From Turnera subulata (lineage: Eukaryota > Streptophyta > Magnoliopsida > Malpighiales > Passifloraceae), in contig JAKUCV010004797.1 of NCBI GenBank assembly GCA_028386065.3, positions 133,832 through 197,831 on the forward strand: 64,000 nt of DNA, in the 5' to 3' direction. Below the pieces are notes generated by a model, which saw only the letters and a program-made list of their open reading frames with translations, was not told the DNA's origin and did no database searches. The first letter of the stretch is position 1. Every line of letters starts with the position of its first letter. The position numbers and the translations under genes were made by a program. This document shows, one piece after another, positions 34,691 through 47,672 of this stretch.

Positions 34691-35100
34691 CCCCATGCGT
34701 TGTGATAACCGGCGGTGGTAATGGAGGCGAAGGTGGGCTGACTTTGGCGGTGGAGTTGGAATTCATGACCCACACACACCCGCATAAATTCGTAGCTTGA
34801 AAGTGTCGAAGTTGTCGGTAGGCGGCGGGGTTGATGAACACACGTTTGGTGGTGTCGACATGCTCGCCGGGCGGTGAGGGAGGTGGTTCTGTTGGTGGCG
34901 GAGAGGCGGTGGTGTGGTTGGTACTTTTAGATGGAAGAAGAGCATTTTTTTTTTCTTTTAACGGTCAATGAATATAAAATGACACTGGATCAAAAAAGAA
35001 TATAAAATGACACGCTAAGCTGTAACCGTCCTAATAATTAACTAGGTAATATTCTTACTAGTATTTGCCCTGCTGCTTTCATCTAAAATCTAAGGTCAAA
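34691..35100. other. GC-rich stretch with short proline-rich frames, unassigned
   Basis: 34660-34930 is markedly more GC-rich than its surroundings. On the minus strand it holds overlapping proline-rich frames (34945-34763 starting MLFFHLKVPTTPPPLRHQQN; 34841-34611). These could be the beginning of a captured host gene, but no domain is recognisable. 34930-35100 is ordinary AT-rich spacer. Confidence 0.3.
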
Positions 35101-35470
35101 AAAAATATAAGAAAAATTGTGAAAAAAAAAGAAGATTTAAGCAGAATTCAAACCTTGCATTGAATTTTTCATATACAAGAGTTGAATAGAATTCCAGCCT
35201 TGCTTAAAAGATAGCTCCAATACCACTGAGTCAAATATTTGATGGTCAAGACTTTTAATTCATAGTTCTCAAAAAAAAAATAATTGAGCATTCCAAATTA
35301 ATTAAAATATTTCAGTGTGAAAAATGAGTCTTATAACACTAAAATTATTTGTTTTAGGGGAGGAAGAAAGAGAAACCACTTTTCAGAATGGCTAGCCCTT
35401 CACAACTTACAAAATGTATCAACGAAATTAATATAACAATGATCATACATAAACATATGCCTGAACCGCC
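35100..35470 (-). repeat. F-box downstream flank segment
   Basis: This downstream neighbour of the F-box gene at 35522-37450 matches, inverted, 6138-6500 and 19780-20040. It is probably the source type of these dispersed copies. Confidence 0.55.
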
Positions 35471-35521
35471 AACAAATTAAAGACATGAAGTTTCAGCTTT
35501 AACATCAGTCTTGTTTAGGAA

Positions 35522-37450
35522 TCAAGTAAACAAAATTACTGCCCGACGGGATGCTTTTGGGAGATTGCTGAAATTCTTATTGATTTTAAAGTTCGGTTTG
35601 GGAGAGATGACAATCTTCTCCAAGTTAGTTGCAGCTATCAGAACTAATCCAACCAACTGCACAAGTTCATAATCCATTTCCGGGCAATGGATTCTAACTT
35701 TTCTCAGGTGATTAGAGAAACATTTAAATGATCCACCGTTTTCTCTTCCTCTAACTTCTGGAATGATGATTTTATCCACCATGTGCTCGTGAACCTGAAA
35801 TTACAACCAGCATCAATCAGATTTAGCTTAAATAGAGTCAAAAGTGCACAGCATGCTATATTTCCGTTGGTTTTATCCAAGGAGTTACGAGTTCGATCCT
35901 AATAGAGCAGGATAGGAGTTCGGTCAGTTGTAAAAATATACCAAAAAAAAAAAAAAGATGTGGAAGACAAAATGTATATATTTGGCACTTACAAAAAAAG
36001 TTGGAACCCCTAGCTCATCATGTATGCCCCCTGGATGTGTTTCTATATGAAGCAAATCATCAATTCTGTGCCCTGGATGTACTTGTATTTCAAGCATTTC
36101 CAAAAATGGAGACCTTCTCAGGAGGTTAGACACAGATGGCAGCCCCAAAATCTTGATGTTTGGACCTGAGATGTTCGGGTCTGTTTCATGAAAAATCTTT
36201 AGGTATTTGAGACTTGGTGAGGGTAAATTCGGGTTTTGCAAGCCATAACAACTTAGCAGAGACAAATTTTCCAGGGACGGACACCCAAATACCAAATTTT
36301 CAATTGTGCTGTCATCGGACCTCACATGCCTAAGGCATAATGTTTGCAGAGACTTCATGGAAATCTGCCCGGCCGGAGCCACAACTCTGCAGTCGACTAG
36401 ACTGAGTTGCTGCAATGAATCACAGCTAAACAAACAATCAGAAACCTTGTACATTCCTCTGTACAAAAAAGTGGCATCGATCCAGAAACATGCCACAAAA
36501 TCAAGATCAAGGATCTTAACTTCTTTCCTCATTGCGAAATGTATACACATGTCAGCTAATTCCTTTTCTCTCTTCAATAATTCTAATTGGTTGTAGGTAT
36601 GGGGATCAGATGGAATGGAACCGTAGGATATTTGTAGAACATGCAAAAGACCTCGTAAACGGAGATGCAAGCGATGAATATGGCATATTTGGTGGAGGAG
36701 GAGCACCTGATGTACAAAATCTATGAACTTAAAATCATCAGAATCCCGAGCGACAACTGTGCCACAGTCATGGGATAGGCATAAATTTTGATCAAGATTG
36801 TGAATAGAAGCCCAAAGAGATCCTAAGCAACGTAGCTGCATAGTTTTTACAGCATCTTGTATCGGCAAGAAAGATAAAATGTGGGCTCGAACCGAGGCAG
36901 GTAACTTGCTTATCCTGTCCACTTGGTCATGATCTGCGTTTGTGCATCCATCGCTATGTCTAATTCTGCTTCTATGTGATGAGCACAAACTCCCCAGCTT
37001 ACCGCAAACAAGGGAACTAAGCTTCTGTTACAGAAGAAAATAATGGTCCATATCAATATTTCTCATAGAATAATGATCCATATCTAGAAACTAAGAATCC
37101 ACAACCCGTTTTTGGTGGCAGAATATATATTATCTAGCTGAAAAAATTAAGATTTAATTGTCAATCAAATTAAATCAGCCAAAATTTGAAGGATTTTTCA
37201 AAGGCTATCGTCTAAAGGTGCAAAATCAGAACCCAGATGGGTTATAAAAGAGAAATAAAAGAGAAATCTTATTAAATCGCTGAACCCTAGCTAGATTGGT
37301 TATAAAAGAGAAATTTTTTGAATCTAAAACAAAGCAAGTTGAGTTGAAGCGTGAGATTTCTGTTTGCAATCAAATACATGGCGACCACATGCATATAATC
37401 TGATAAATAGGATATATATAATGCAAGAAATTAATTATCAATACCTTCAT
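35522..37450 (-). CDS. F-box/LRR/FBD protein, apparently intact
   Basis: Three exons: 37450-37445 (ATG AAG then GTATTG donor), 37024-35993 and 35794-35522, giving 436 residues with no stop. The F-box is at residues 38-74 (DRISKLPASVRAHILSFLPI...), then leucine-rich segments (SCDSLQQLSLVDCRVV, GCPSLENLSLLSCYGLQ) and an FBD domain in exon 3 (residues 347-436). F-box proteins bind SKP1 in SCF ubiquitin ligases and select substrates through the LRRs; the target is unknown. The start is chosen because exon 1 of the sister gene at 63950 ends with the same ATGAAG|GTAT and both join in frame. A 21.6-kb nested transposon begins 152 bp upstream of the ATG, so the original promoter now lies beyond 59180. 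Confidence 0.8.
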
Positions 37451-37585
37451 TGAGAACTCTCTCGTCTTCTTCACTCTATGAGGGAATCACCAGAAGACCC
37501 TCAGATAGCGACTGAGAACAAAGCAAACAGTGAATTCTCAAAATATACCTTACAAACCCTATAAGTATAGAGTAGCGATTAGCGA

Positions 37586-37601
37586 TTAAACCCTGGCTTT
37601 T
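37586..37601. repeat. Target-site duplication of the LINE, left copy
   Basis: Ttaaaccctggctttt is repeated exactly at 59164-59179. Because T's follow in the A-tail, the exact right edge of this copy is ambiguous by a few bases. Confidence 0.9.
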
Positions 37602-37779
37602 TTTTTTTTTTATGCGAACGACATTTATTGAATTTGGTGTTAAAGATACAAAGTATAAGAGTGCAGATAACTATTACACATAAGAAAAAAGAAATAAAAC
37701 GCCTGTGCAGAAACTTCTATGGTTATATCTGCAATGAATACATCTATCTAGTTAATGCACAGGGCTTTAAAGCGCCAGA

Positions 37780-38826
37780 TAAAAATGAATCATTCAACCA
37801 ACAGCCAACAAAACTTCCTACGGAGGCCTTTCCAGTTGGTAATGGTTTCTGAGTTGGCGATAACGTAGGAGGCGCTGTAGGGAAAGTCCAGTTGGAGACA
37901 CTTGATCCAGGCGGTGGCACGTACCAGAATAACATCACAGATTCAGTCACAGGCAGTAGACTTCTTTTCAAAGATTCTCCTATTTCTCTCAAGCCAAATT
38001 GCCCATAGTGCTGAAACACCAATCATCAACCAGGAGGACCTGCTGAGTGAGAACGGGGATAAGAAGCACCACTGGGGTAGGAAATCTTCCAGGGTAGCTG
38101 GCTGCGCCCAACTTACCCCCCACCATCTACATAACCTGCACCATATCCGCCAGACCACCGGGCATGATAAGAGGAGATGGTCTCGATCTTCAAAGTGAGA
38201 TTGGCATATGGGGCACATGGAATCCCCTAACGGAATAATACCTCTATGTCTAAGAGCATCTTTTGTTGGTATCCCGTGGTTAATTGCAAGCCATAACCAA
38301 CATTCCACCTTAAAAGGGGGAAGTGCGAGCCAAGGATAAGGTTTTACCCTTCTCAAACTTAGCCTTTAGTAAATGAATTTCCTGCATTTTCTAACAGAAA
38401 AATCTCCAACTTTATCATCTACCCAAGTACGGCAGTCCTCCTCACCGGGTCTCAGAATTATATCAGCAGCCACTTTAAGGTCATCAACATCAGATAATTC
38501 CCATTCCCAAAGGGGCCTCCTCCAGTCCGATAGCCAAGCTGGTTGATTATCTTTAATTGTGCAACAATCTGACCGAAGCATATTTGAGTCTTGAGATGGA
38601 AAAGAGAGTAGGGAACTTATCTTTGAAGATGCCCCTACCTGACCAATCGTCAAGCTAGAATAAGGAATGTGTTCCGTTGCCAATCACAATCCTGGAACCA
38701 TCCATGAGTGAACATCGAGATTGCCCCCCAAGACTTGCAGAAATTACTATATTGCGCCAGGTTGTGGAGGACTTTTGCAGGTTAAAAATCGGACTAAGTG
38801 TTGATGATTGCTCCATGCATTTGTTC
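37780..38826 (-). pseudogene. LINE ORF2, C-terminal part
   Basis: It continues the RT reading frame from 45732 once the CACTA element and one ttc are removed. It starts KNKCMEQSSTLSPIF, holds DGSRIVIGNG, the region equivalent to PFKVECWLWLAINHGIPTKD, a zinc-finger region CPICQSHFEDRDHLLLSC (about 38180-38240) and LWAIWLERNRRIFEKK. Stops and shifts near 38350-38650 and 37930 break the frame. Confidence 0.8.
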
Positions 38827-38844
38827 TTCCACAACAAATTTCCA

Positions 38845-39006
38845 CCCCTTATAGCATTCATACGTTTCGATGCTATCCAGATGGTAAAGGCCCAATTGCA
38901 TTTGCATAGCATCGGGAGCTTCCAAATGCTAGAAGGCACAATGCTAAGGAAAAGTGGGATGCTATTTCAGTGCTAAATTCAGATGCTAAAGTCTCGATGC
39001 TATCCA
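38845..39006. repeat. CACTA left subterminal repeats
   Basis: At least eight copies of (G)ATGCTA or its complement TAGCAT(C) lie in 160 bp, for example near 38851, 38869, 38906, 38925, 38941, 38959, 38982 and 38996. In En/Spm such subterminal motifs bind the TNPA-type protein; that role is inferred here. Confidence 0.75.
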
Positions 39007-40939
39007 AATTCTGAATTGATAGAACCCACACCCACCCACATCCACAAATTATAGTAAAATATTAATACATACGTTTAATTTATTATTTACTATTTTCCTT
39101 ATATTTTTTTTGATGAAAAAAAAAAGAAACATGATTTTTTTTACCACCAAATTTTTTCATTCTGAAACTTTTTCATTCCACAATACAAAAAAAATAATTA
39201 AAGATAGAATATATTTGAGAACACATAGTTTTATTTATCTGGCATTAGATTACATACACCAAGAATTACAATCTGGGCATGAATTTACCAAATAAAAGCT
39301 TAAATTTCCAGAAAAATCAAAACAAAATTACATTAAAAATTTCTAATCTAGTCTTGACTCCAGCCAACAAAATCCGATAGAGCTTCAACTTCCAACACAG
39401 CAAAACCACCTGCAGAGATAGGCAAAAAACACAATCAAACACAAAGCAGAAAATAGAAGCATTACAAATATTTGAATGCAAATAAAGGCAAGGTGAAGAA
39501 AAACATAGAAAAAAAGAAATAAAAAAGGGAATATGAAACTATTCTCACCGGAGAGAGCTGCAAAACAAAACCCAAATATAACAATTTACAAAGATGTGTA
39601 TCAGATCTACAAAGATTCGTAACAGATCTACAAAGAAAGAACGATTTGGGTCAGCTACAATTGGCAAAGACCTGCAAAATGAAAACATATGGTAGAGGCC
39701 TGCAAAATGAAACACCAACCCTTAAATAATTAAATCTACACAAACAAATAACAAAAAGACCGAGAAGGGTCTGGAGACTTAGTGAGCCAGATCCAGTTGA
39801 GGAGGGAAAAAGGGGAGCAACCGTGGGGAAGGGAGAGAGAGAGAGCGAGAGTGAGAGAGACAGAGAGAAGGTAGCGGCAAGAAAAATGAAGAGAAAGAGA
39901 GAAAGGTGAAAAGATAAATGCTGTGAATATTAGGTTAGGGGTTTTATAGGATAGAGGGGTATTAGTCTAAACGGTGCAGTATTTTCAATTATAACAGTTT
40001 TAATATATTTTTGGGGATTTTTCTTTACAGAAATATTTTTGGGATTCATAGGTAGATAAAAGATTTTGTAAAATGAAAACATTACACAAATTTTTAATAG
40101 TGTATAAATAATAAAGACTCAAGTTAAAAATTGAGGTTGATAGACCTAATAATACTGTTTTTTCTCTTATATTCACATATTACGAGAAATTTTATGGTGG
40201 GGACTCCCCAAGTTTTATTAGTTGTAGACCTGATCTTAAATTAATTATATTAAAAATAACTAAATCACATATTACAACTAACATCTTAATAGATTAAAAA
40301 AAATGTACCAAAAAAAATATTAAAAAAAGAACAAACTTGTAAGCATTTAATCTCATTATATATCTTGGCATGTAAAACTTAGAAAAATAAAAATTTTGTA
40401 TTTCATATACAAAAAAAAAAAGTTAAAAAAAAAGAACAAACTTGCAAGCATTTAATCTCATTATATATCTTGGCATGTAAAACTTAGAAAAATAAAAATT
40501 TTGTATTTCATGTAGCTCTATATATAGAAACTTCATTGATTATTAAAATAATGTATACCTTTTTTTGTTAAGATTATAAAAATGTGAACTACCGTATAAA
40601 TGCTAGAAAATATAGAGTAAATGGTGTTTCAAATTACGTGAAAAAAATAGTTTAATAAGGTATGACCAAGTAATGTTGCTAATAATACTTACTAATCATC
40701 ACCAAGAATAATAATTTTAAAGAATGTAATTATAAAATTGAATATTTTATCAGCTAATAGGACTATATTCTCAAAAACATAAGGAAATGTCTATATAATA
40801 ATATTTCAATATATTAAACTCACTATTTGTATTTTTATATTTTTTTAGTATAATATACTTTTTGCTCTTTCCACAAGATGATTGACTCATTCAAATAATA
40901 GTACAAAATTAACTTACATTATGATAAATAATAAATTCT
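39006..40939. other. CACTA interior, left part
   Basis: AT-rich, with a GA-rich run at about 39820-39900. A 105-bp unit starting agaacaaactt is repeated in tandem (40328-40432, 40433-40511). No coding sequence is supported. Confidence 0.55.
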
Positions 40940-43678
40940 TGTATACATAACAACCCAACCAAAATAAGACCAAGCATACAGTGTAATTAACAGGAACACG
41001 GGCTCAACAGCCCAAAATAGAAAACATCATAAATAACTCAACCGGCCCAATGGCCCAATAATAATAAAACAGTGCACAGCGGAAGACTTAAAGACTCACT
41101 AACACTGTATGCGTAATAGATGCAACCTATGGATCCAAGCCCGTCCAAGGGACAACGCTGCAGCCTGTCTGGAATGCACCAAGCCTGTACATGAAACAAC
41201 TCATCCTACGGGATGAAAGCCCGCAGGTGAGGGGTGAGTCCGAAGTGCTCACGACAATGGAAAGACGATCAATATGGACACTAAAATACTCAAGGTCCAA
41301 AAATAAGTGAAAACCGACCCAAAAGACTCAAACAAAATCCAATTATCCAATTTTTATCTTTTCGGGCCCCGTCACGGATAAGCTAGGGTCGTACCAGGTT
41401 ATCAACCTGTTCCTGGTGCCAGATCAAAAAGAACCCGGGATCAACATCAAACTCAGGGATCAACATCCCAATCAATCCGGCATCAACATGCCCATCACAA
41501 GTAACCCAGATCATGGCACCACAAAATAGTCCCAAACCATCCGGTCGTACCTCTACTTACCACGTGACAAATATATTACCGTCATCAAAAACCAAACTCA
41601 GGGATCGACATCCCTAGCCAGAATACCAAGGATCGACATCCTTGTCACTATTCATTAATTATACCATTATACTTATTCCAAAAGACACAGAAAATCGACA
41701 CGGGGATAAACATCCCAAAAATACCAAAATACCAAACACAATAACCGAGTAATATAGGCACATATTGAAGGAAATCCATCCTCACCTTGGCCGATTACTC
41801 AACTTCGGAACTATGACCGGTCCGACGCCGGCTCCTCGGGAAACTGCCCGATATCCAAACCTATACAATAAATCAACATACACTCACATAAATGCACATA
41901 TTCGGTATGCAATGATGCCCATACTACGAAATACACCCATCCCGATTCTTATCCTTTATTATTTCCATTTATCGAAAATACTTAACCATACGTATATCCG
42001 AATATAATTTCGGTACCATACTTTAATTAAAACTCTTTTTCAAAATTTATTTTCATAAAATAATTATAATTTCCAAAATAATAATCTCCATAATTTTTCC
42101 AGAAAAATAATAAGCTAATTATAATTTTCAGAAAATATTTATTTAGTATTTATCTTTTTCTAAATATATAATGATAATATTTTCCAACACCAAATACAAT
42201 TAACTTTAATTTCCAAAATGCATATTTATGTACATATACCAAAATCATAATTTTCTGGAAAAAAATAATATACAATTTAAATTTTCAGAAATTAATTTCA
42301 AGGTATATATATATATTTTTCCAATTAATAATAGTTTCCAAAATAAAACTTAATTTTTTTATCCAAGTAAATATATTTATATTTTAACAAAAATACCAGA
42401 TTTAATTGGAAATAATTTTCTCAAAATAAATATATAATTTTTTTCAAAATTAAATATCAGATTATGTATAAATAAATATATATATATATAAATTGTTTTT
42501 TTATTGAATGGACTGGGCCACGAACAGTGCCGGCCCAGACCCTGCACAGTGCCAAGCCCAGGCCCGTGCAGAGCCCAGCAGCACAGTCCGGCCCACGCCC
42601 GAACAACCCAGCCCACACAAGGAAAGGTCCAAGGCGCGACCCGACCGTTGGTGACGGGTCGAACGCGGGTCAAGCGGGTCTCACCTCGGGTTCAACGGCA
42701 ACGGCGGCGATGGCGGCGCGGGAACGCGAGGGAAAGGTTGCAGGAGGACGGCGGCATCGAGGCGACTCCAAGGGCGGTGTTATCTCGGCGCGAGGCGGCG
42801 CGGTGGCGGAGCAGTGACGCGGAGAGTGAGGTCCGCGGGTCTGCCGACGGGTCAAGGGCCTCTGACGGCGCGTCGAGGGGCAGAAGGCGACGGGGTCAGC
42901 GGCTGCAGGTCGGCGACGGGGTCAGCGGCTGCAGGTCGGCGACGGCACGGCGACCCTCCTAGCGGCGGTGGTGAGGCGAGAAAACGGCCGGAGCTGCGTC
43001 TGGTGAACAGTAACCCGAATGGTGACGGACTATTCATCTCCTCTTCCGGGTTTTCTTTTTTTTCATTTTTCTTCTTTTCTTCATTTTCTCTATTTTCTTC
43101 TTCTTTTTTTTCCTTTCTCTGATTTTCGTTTTTTTTATTTCCTTTTTTTCTATTTTTTCCCTCTCTCATTGTTTCTTTTTTTCCTGTATTTATTTTCTTT
43201 TTTTTTTCTTTTTCTTTCCTTTTTCTTTTTCTCTTTTCTTCTTTCTTTTTCTTCTCTTTTTTTTCTCTCTTTTTCTTTTCTCTCTTTTTTTTTCTCTCTT
43301 TTCTCTCCTTTTTTTTTCTTCTTCCTCTCCCGGCTCTTCTTCCTCCTTTTTATAAACTGATAATCACTATTAGGCTTGTGATAATCAATAATACAGTTCG
43401 TCCATATTACGGGCGAGTCCGATCCGGACCAGAAAAAAACAGATACCTCCTTAGTTATTTTTCGGTGTGATTTTCCGAGAAATTCCGAAACCCGAAAAAT
43501 ACCAACTTAGTTCCGAAAAATTCACGGGAAAATCACAAGCGCGGGAAAACACTCGGATTTGAAAAATGACTCCCGATTTACCTTGAATTAATTATCCAAG
43601 ATTAATTCAACAGTAAATCACGGTAAATAGACTTTTACAGTCCGGTAAAAATCCAAAAATTTTACTCGGGCTGTTACA
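40940..43678 (-). repeat. Large Gypsy-type LTR (2.7 kb), solo
   Basis: Minus strand starts TGTAACAGCCCGAGTAAAAT and ends GTTGTTATGTATACA, the TG...CA form of large plant Gypsy LTRs. Its organisation resembles the LTR at 1689-4511: a shared 'ctatggatccaa' region, a GC-rich stretch near 42530-42990, and a purine-rich strand. There is no internal region or second LTR, so it is probably a solo LTR left by recombination. The flanks (tcttg / gcttg) are only a near match, so the exact left end is uncertain. Arg-rich and Phe-rich open frames inside it are compositional. Confidence 0.65.
43346..43354 (-). promoter_or_regulatory. TATA box of the large LTR
   Basis: Minus-strand TATAAAAAG lies about 325 bp inside the LTR and just before a 300-bp purine-rich strand (pyrimidine-rich on plus, 43040-43330), the position expected for the U3/R boundary. 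Confidence 0.45.
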
Positions 43679-45487
43679 GCTTGAGTAGGATAAATGACTT
43701 TCACTTTAGTAGTGGATATGCTTTAAAAATCTAATCTTAGAGTAAAATGTGCATAAATAAAGTATAATTCAAATGGTTAAATAAATATATTTTTAGTTAG
43801 TAACGATAAACTCTCTTATATAATTTTATGTAGTTAACTAAATTTATAAATTTTAATTATGATAGATATATGCGAAAGTAAGAATTGAAGGGTGATGCGT
43901 AAGTCACAAGTAGAGAATAGTCCTACAATTGATCAGGAAACTCTTTCAATATCAATATATACATATATATATCAAAAGTATCCAACTTTTAAAAACATAA
44001 ATAATCTTTCTCAATTTCATAGTTGCTAATTAATTTTATTTAATAGACACTTGCTAATGAGAATTTCGATTTAGTAGATGTTCTTCTTCTTCAATTTTAT
44101 CGTTGTTCATTAAATTTATTTGATGAATATTTTCTCTCTTAAATGTTAAATTTTCATATATAAATTATTAATAAAAATATTTTAATTTTTAAAAAGCTTG
44201 TTTAGTATTGTAATATTATTTTACCAGCTTATATCAGCCATATTACTATATCATATTTGAATGGAAAATGTGAAGAGAATTGAAAAAATTTAAAGTCTTA
44301 CAAGCTTAATTTCATAGTCCATACTTCTACCGGCACTTCAATTAGATGATGTATTAGATAATAGAGAATAAGCCTTGCTTTTACTTTTAGTAATTTTTCA
44401 TTCTCTAATTAATATAAGAAAAAATATATAACAGATACAACTAAAATATATTATATGACAAATTAAAAAATTACAAAGAAAATGGACTTAATAATTATGA
44501 GTATGCAGTTATCATGATGGCTTGGTGTATATAAAGAAGACCTTGCTATTTAACAAATTACAATATAAATATGTTTAAAAAAACCATATAAATAAATGTA
44601 ATGGGCTACCTTATGCATTTATCTATATTTTAATTTTATTTTATTCATAAAAAATATCAGACAAATGGTTTTGCCTAAGAAAATTAGTATAATGAAAATC
44701 ATAAGTTTTTAAATTAAGTTTCCTATCCAAGCACAAATACTTCCTTAGGTACAATAAACAAAAAATGAAAAAAAATATGATTACATTAACTAGATAAACA
44801 TACTTATAAGTAATATCAAAATAAGATAGATATAAAAAATTATTAAATATTACTAAAATGTCAAAATATTCATATTAAATAAAATAGAATAGTAAATATT
44901 CTAAATAATTAAATGATAGAAATCTTAAATAATTATTCCTATACTTTTACTAGTTAGCTAATCTACAAATCTTCTTAGTTGCATAATGCCTGATTAAATA
45001 AAGTAAAAGAGATGAGTCTTGATGTAAATAAAGAATTCGATACAGTTTTATGAAACAACTAAGGAAATAAAAACAATAATTTACTGTCCTATTTCCACAT
45101 CTATCCATTTTTTTAGTATAGTTTATTCTTATACATTGCTAGAAAAAAGAAAAAAGAAACAGCAAAAAAGGTAAAATGAAATTTATAAAAAATTAATTGA
45201 GTTTCCCTATATAAATACAAGTGATTAATTTTAATTGATCATGAAATACAATTTTGATTAATAAAAGGTTGAGAAAAAAAGTTTCCAGATGAATGATGAT
45301 GGCGCCTTTACTTTTGGTTGCGCGCCTTCTCGTTTTTTTTTTCCAGTAAACTTGCGCGCGCTTCACATCGGCGCCAAATTGCTACACGATTAACAAAATG
45401 TAAAATAAAAAACCCCTCGTTATCTGCATCCATTTTGGCGTGATGTGGAATTTGTTTTCTTATATTATTAAAAAATGTTAGTATTAC
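43679..45487. other. CACTA interior, right part
   Basis: AT-rich DNA without genes. A short GC-richer patch with gcgc motifs lies near 45300-45375. Confidence 0.55.
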
Positions 45488-45715
45488 ACATTAGCATCTG
45501 CCCGGTCGGATGCTATGCAGAAGTTCCAATTACTGTTTTGTGGGCCACTCAAAAACAACCCCACATGTCAGACAATGCACAAAATGCCGATGCTATGGTG
45601 ATGTTATGCAAATGAAATTTATAAATTTTGGAGAAAGATGCTATCCGGATGCTATTCCAATGGTAAATAGCATCGGGAGAATTTAGATGCTATATTTCCA
45701 ATGCTATAAGGGATG
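45488..45715. repeat. CACTA right subterminal repeats
   Basis: At least eight copies of ATGCTA/TAGCAT, including gatgctat near 45509, 45589, 45640 and 45648, mirror the left end. 'tagcatcgggag' occurs at both ends. Confidence 0.75.
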
Positions 45716-45731
45716 GAAAATTGTAGTGTTC

Positions 45732-47667
45732 ACTAGCACTTTCCACTCCTTATCAGTACCCTTTGTAAAATTCCAAATCCATTTGAAAAGGAGGCATTGA
45801 TTCATGATATGAAGGTCGATAATTCCCATACCACCTAGCTCCTTTGGGGTTGTAATTTTTCTCCAAGCCACCGAACATACCTTCTTCTTTACTTCCGAAC
45901 CTCCCCATAAGAAACTTCTCATGATCTGTGTTATTTTCTTTGCCACCGAAACAGGGAGCTGAAACAAGGACATGTAGTAGATTGGTAGACCACTTAGTAC
46001 CGATTTTATAAGAGTCACTCTTCCCCCCAAAGAGAGATACTTGCCTTTCCATGCCTTTAGTTTGTGTGAGAATTTGTCCAGAATCGGTTTCCAGCGACTT
46101 ACCTTTCTCATATTTGCTCCAAGTGGATAGCCCAGGTACTTCATTGGGAAACATTTTGCCTTGCTATGAAGCATGCCCGCAATATCCTTCACCTTTTCCT
46201 GTTTTAGGCAAATTCCCAGGACACTGCTCTTGGAGAAATTAATACTTAGACCAGATAAAACTTGAAAAACTCCGAGGCACCTATTAAGATTCAATAGGTA
46301 CTGCGAGTCAGGAGGAGAGAATAGGAGCGTGTCGTCTGCATATTGAAGGATCAACACTGGGACAATCTGAACTGTAGGCTGCAAGCCCTTCTTAAAATAC
46401 ATGATAATCCTTCTGCGGCAATGTTAAATAAGAAAGGTGACAAGGGGTCACCTTGCTTGAGTCCCCTCTCAGTGTGAAACTCACATGATGGCGAGCCATT
46501 AACTAAAACAGAAACGGATGATGATGATAGACATTCAAAAATCCACTTTCTCCATTTATCTCCGAACCCCATTTTCACCAAAACCTGCATAAGATAGTCC
46601 CAATCCACCGAATCAAAAGCCTTTTTGAAGTCAATCTTCCAAATAATAGTCTCCCTGTGGGTGCGCTTCAATTCGGACACGATTTCATTGGCAAGAAAGG
46701 CACCATCCATTATGTTTCTGCCTTCAATGAAGGCAGATTGTTGGCTTCCAATCAACTCGGGCATCACTGTTTTCAATCCGAGTGAACGTAATTTGGAGAC
46801 AATCTTATATAGGCCATTCACAAGAGTGATAGGCCTGTATTCGTCCAAGCTAACAGCGCCATTCTTTTTTGCAATTAACGTCATGTAAGCTGCGTTGGAC
46901 CTTTTTGGCAATCTTTCATTTTCCCAAAACTGCACCACCATGTCGAACAAATCGGACTTAAGAAGGTTCCAACATCTCTTATAGAAAGAGAAATTGAATC
47001 CGTCGGATTCGGGCGCCTTCGAACTACCACACACCCAAATCGCCTCCTTTAGTTCATCCAATGAAAATGGTTGTTCCAACTCAGCAGCAGAATCCCCGCT
47101 TAATTTTCGGAATTGAAGAGAGCCAATGGAGGGTCGACGTCCCTGGCGTCTGCTATATATTTTTGCAAAAAAAATCCTACACTCAGTTTTCAACTCCACG
47201 GGGTCATCAATAGTCTGTTGCCATTTTGAATCTGGTCGAGTCTATTTTTTCTCCCCATAATACATGCTGAGAGGTGGAAAAATCTGGTGTTACGGTCCCC
47301 CAATTTACACCAGCTTATTCGGGATTTTTGCCGCCACAGGGACTCTTGTTGTTATATTTTCACGTCCAGATCAGCTTTCAAATTGCACCATAACTCTCTT
47401 TCCACATCTGTTAAGTCTCTGTTGTCATTTTCCTTGTCCCACACTCATCTACTTTGGATTGTAGATTGTTGACACATTGTGTGAGGTTTCCAAATTTTTC
47501 ACGATTCCAGGTGGAAAGTAGACGCCTTAACATGCTCAGTTTCTTCAAAAGATTAAATCTCCTAGGGAAAGCCTTGGATGCATCCTTCCACATCTCTGAA
47601 ATAATATCTTTGAATTTAGGGACCTCCCACCATGCATCAATAAATCTGAAAGATCTCTTCCCTACAA
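45732..47667 (-). pseudogene. LINE ORF2, reverse transcriptase part
   Basis: Just inside the Copia junction the frame reads GKRSFRFIDAWWEVPKF. RT follows: a KAPESDGFNFSFYKRCW segment, DEYRPITLVNGLYKIVSKL, QQSAFIEGRNIMDGAF, a GLKQGDPLSPFLFN block and catalytic ILQYADDTLLFSP (about 46305-46345). Then comes YPLGANMRKVSRWKP and KELGGMGIIDLHIMNQCLLF. Shifts at about 47410-47200 and 46390 break an otherwise well-preserved domain. It ends at the CACTA element, beyond which 38826 continues the protein. Confidence 0.87.
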
Positions 47668-47672
47668 CTCGG

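Larger units (their letters stand above)
38827..45731. mobile_element. CACTA (En/Spm-type) element, non-autonomous, with TSDs
   Basis: The element proper is 38830-45728, flanked by the 3-bp TSD ttc (38827-38829, 45729-45731). Terminal inverted repeats are cacaacaaatttccacccct (left) and, inverted, cactacaattttccatccct (right), with further identity in cttatagcat. Many ATGCTA motifs lie just inside both ends. No transposase (TNPD-like) frame is found; 2.7 kb of the interior is an LTR (40940-43678) and the rest is AT-rich. It would need a transposase from elsewhere. It sits inside LINE ORF2 and its removal restores the frame. Confidence 0.88.

Noticed and set aside
42504..43360. Long overlapping frames rich in Arg/Ala and in Phe/Ser
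   Set aside because: They lie in the GC-rich and pyrimidine-rich parts of a Gypsy-type LTR and reflect base composition only.
40935..43683. A clean 5-bp TSD for the 2.7-kb LTR
   Set aside because: Flanks tcttg and gcttg match only with a non-TG start, so I do not claim a TSD.
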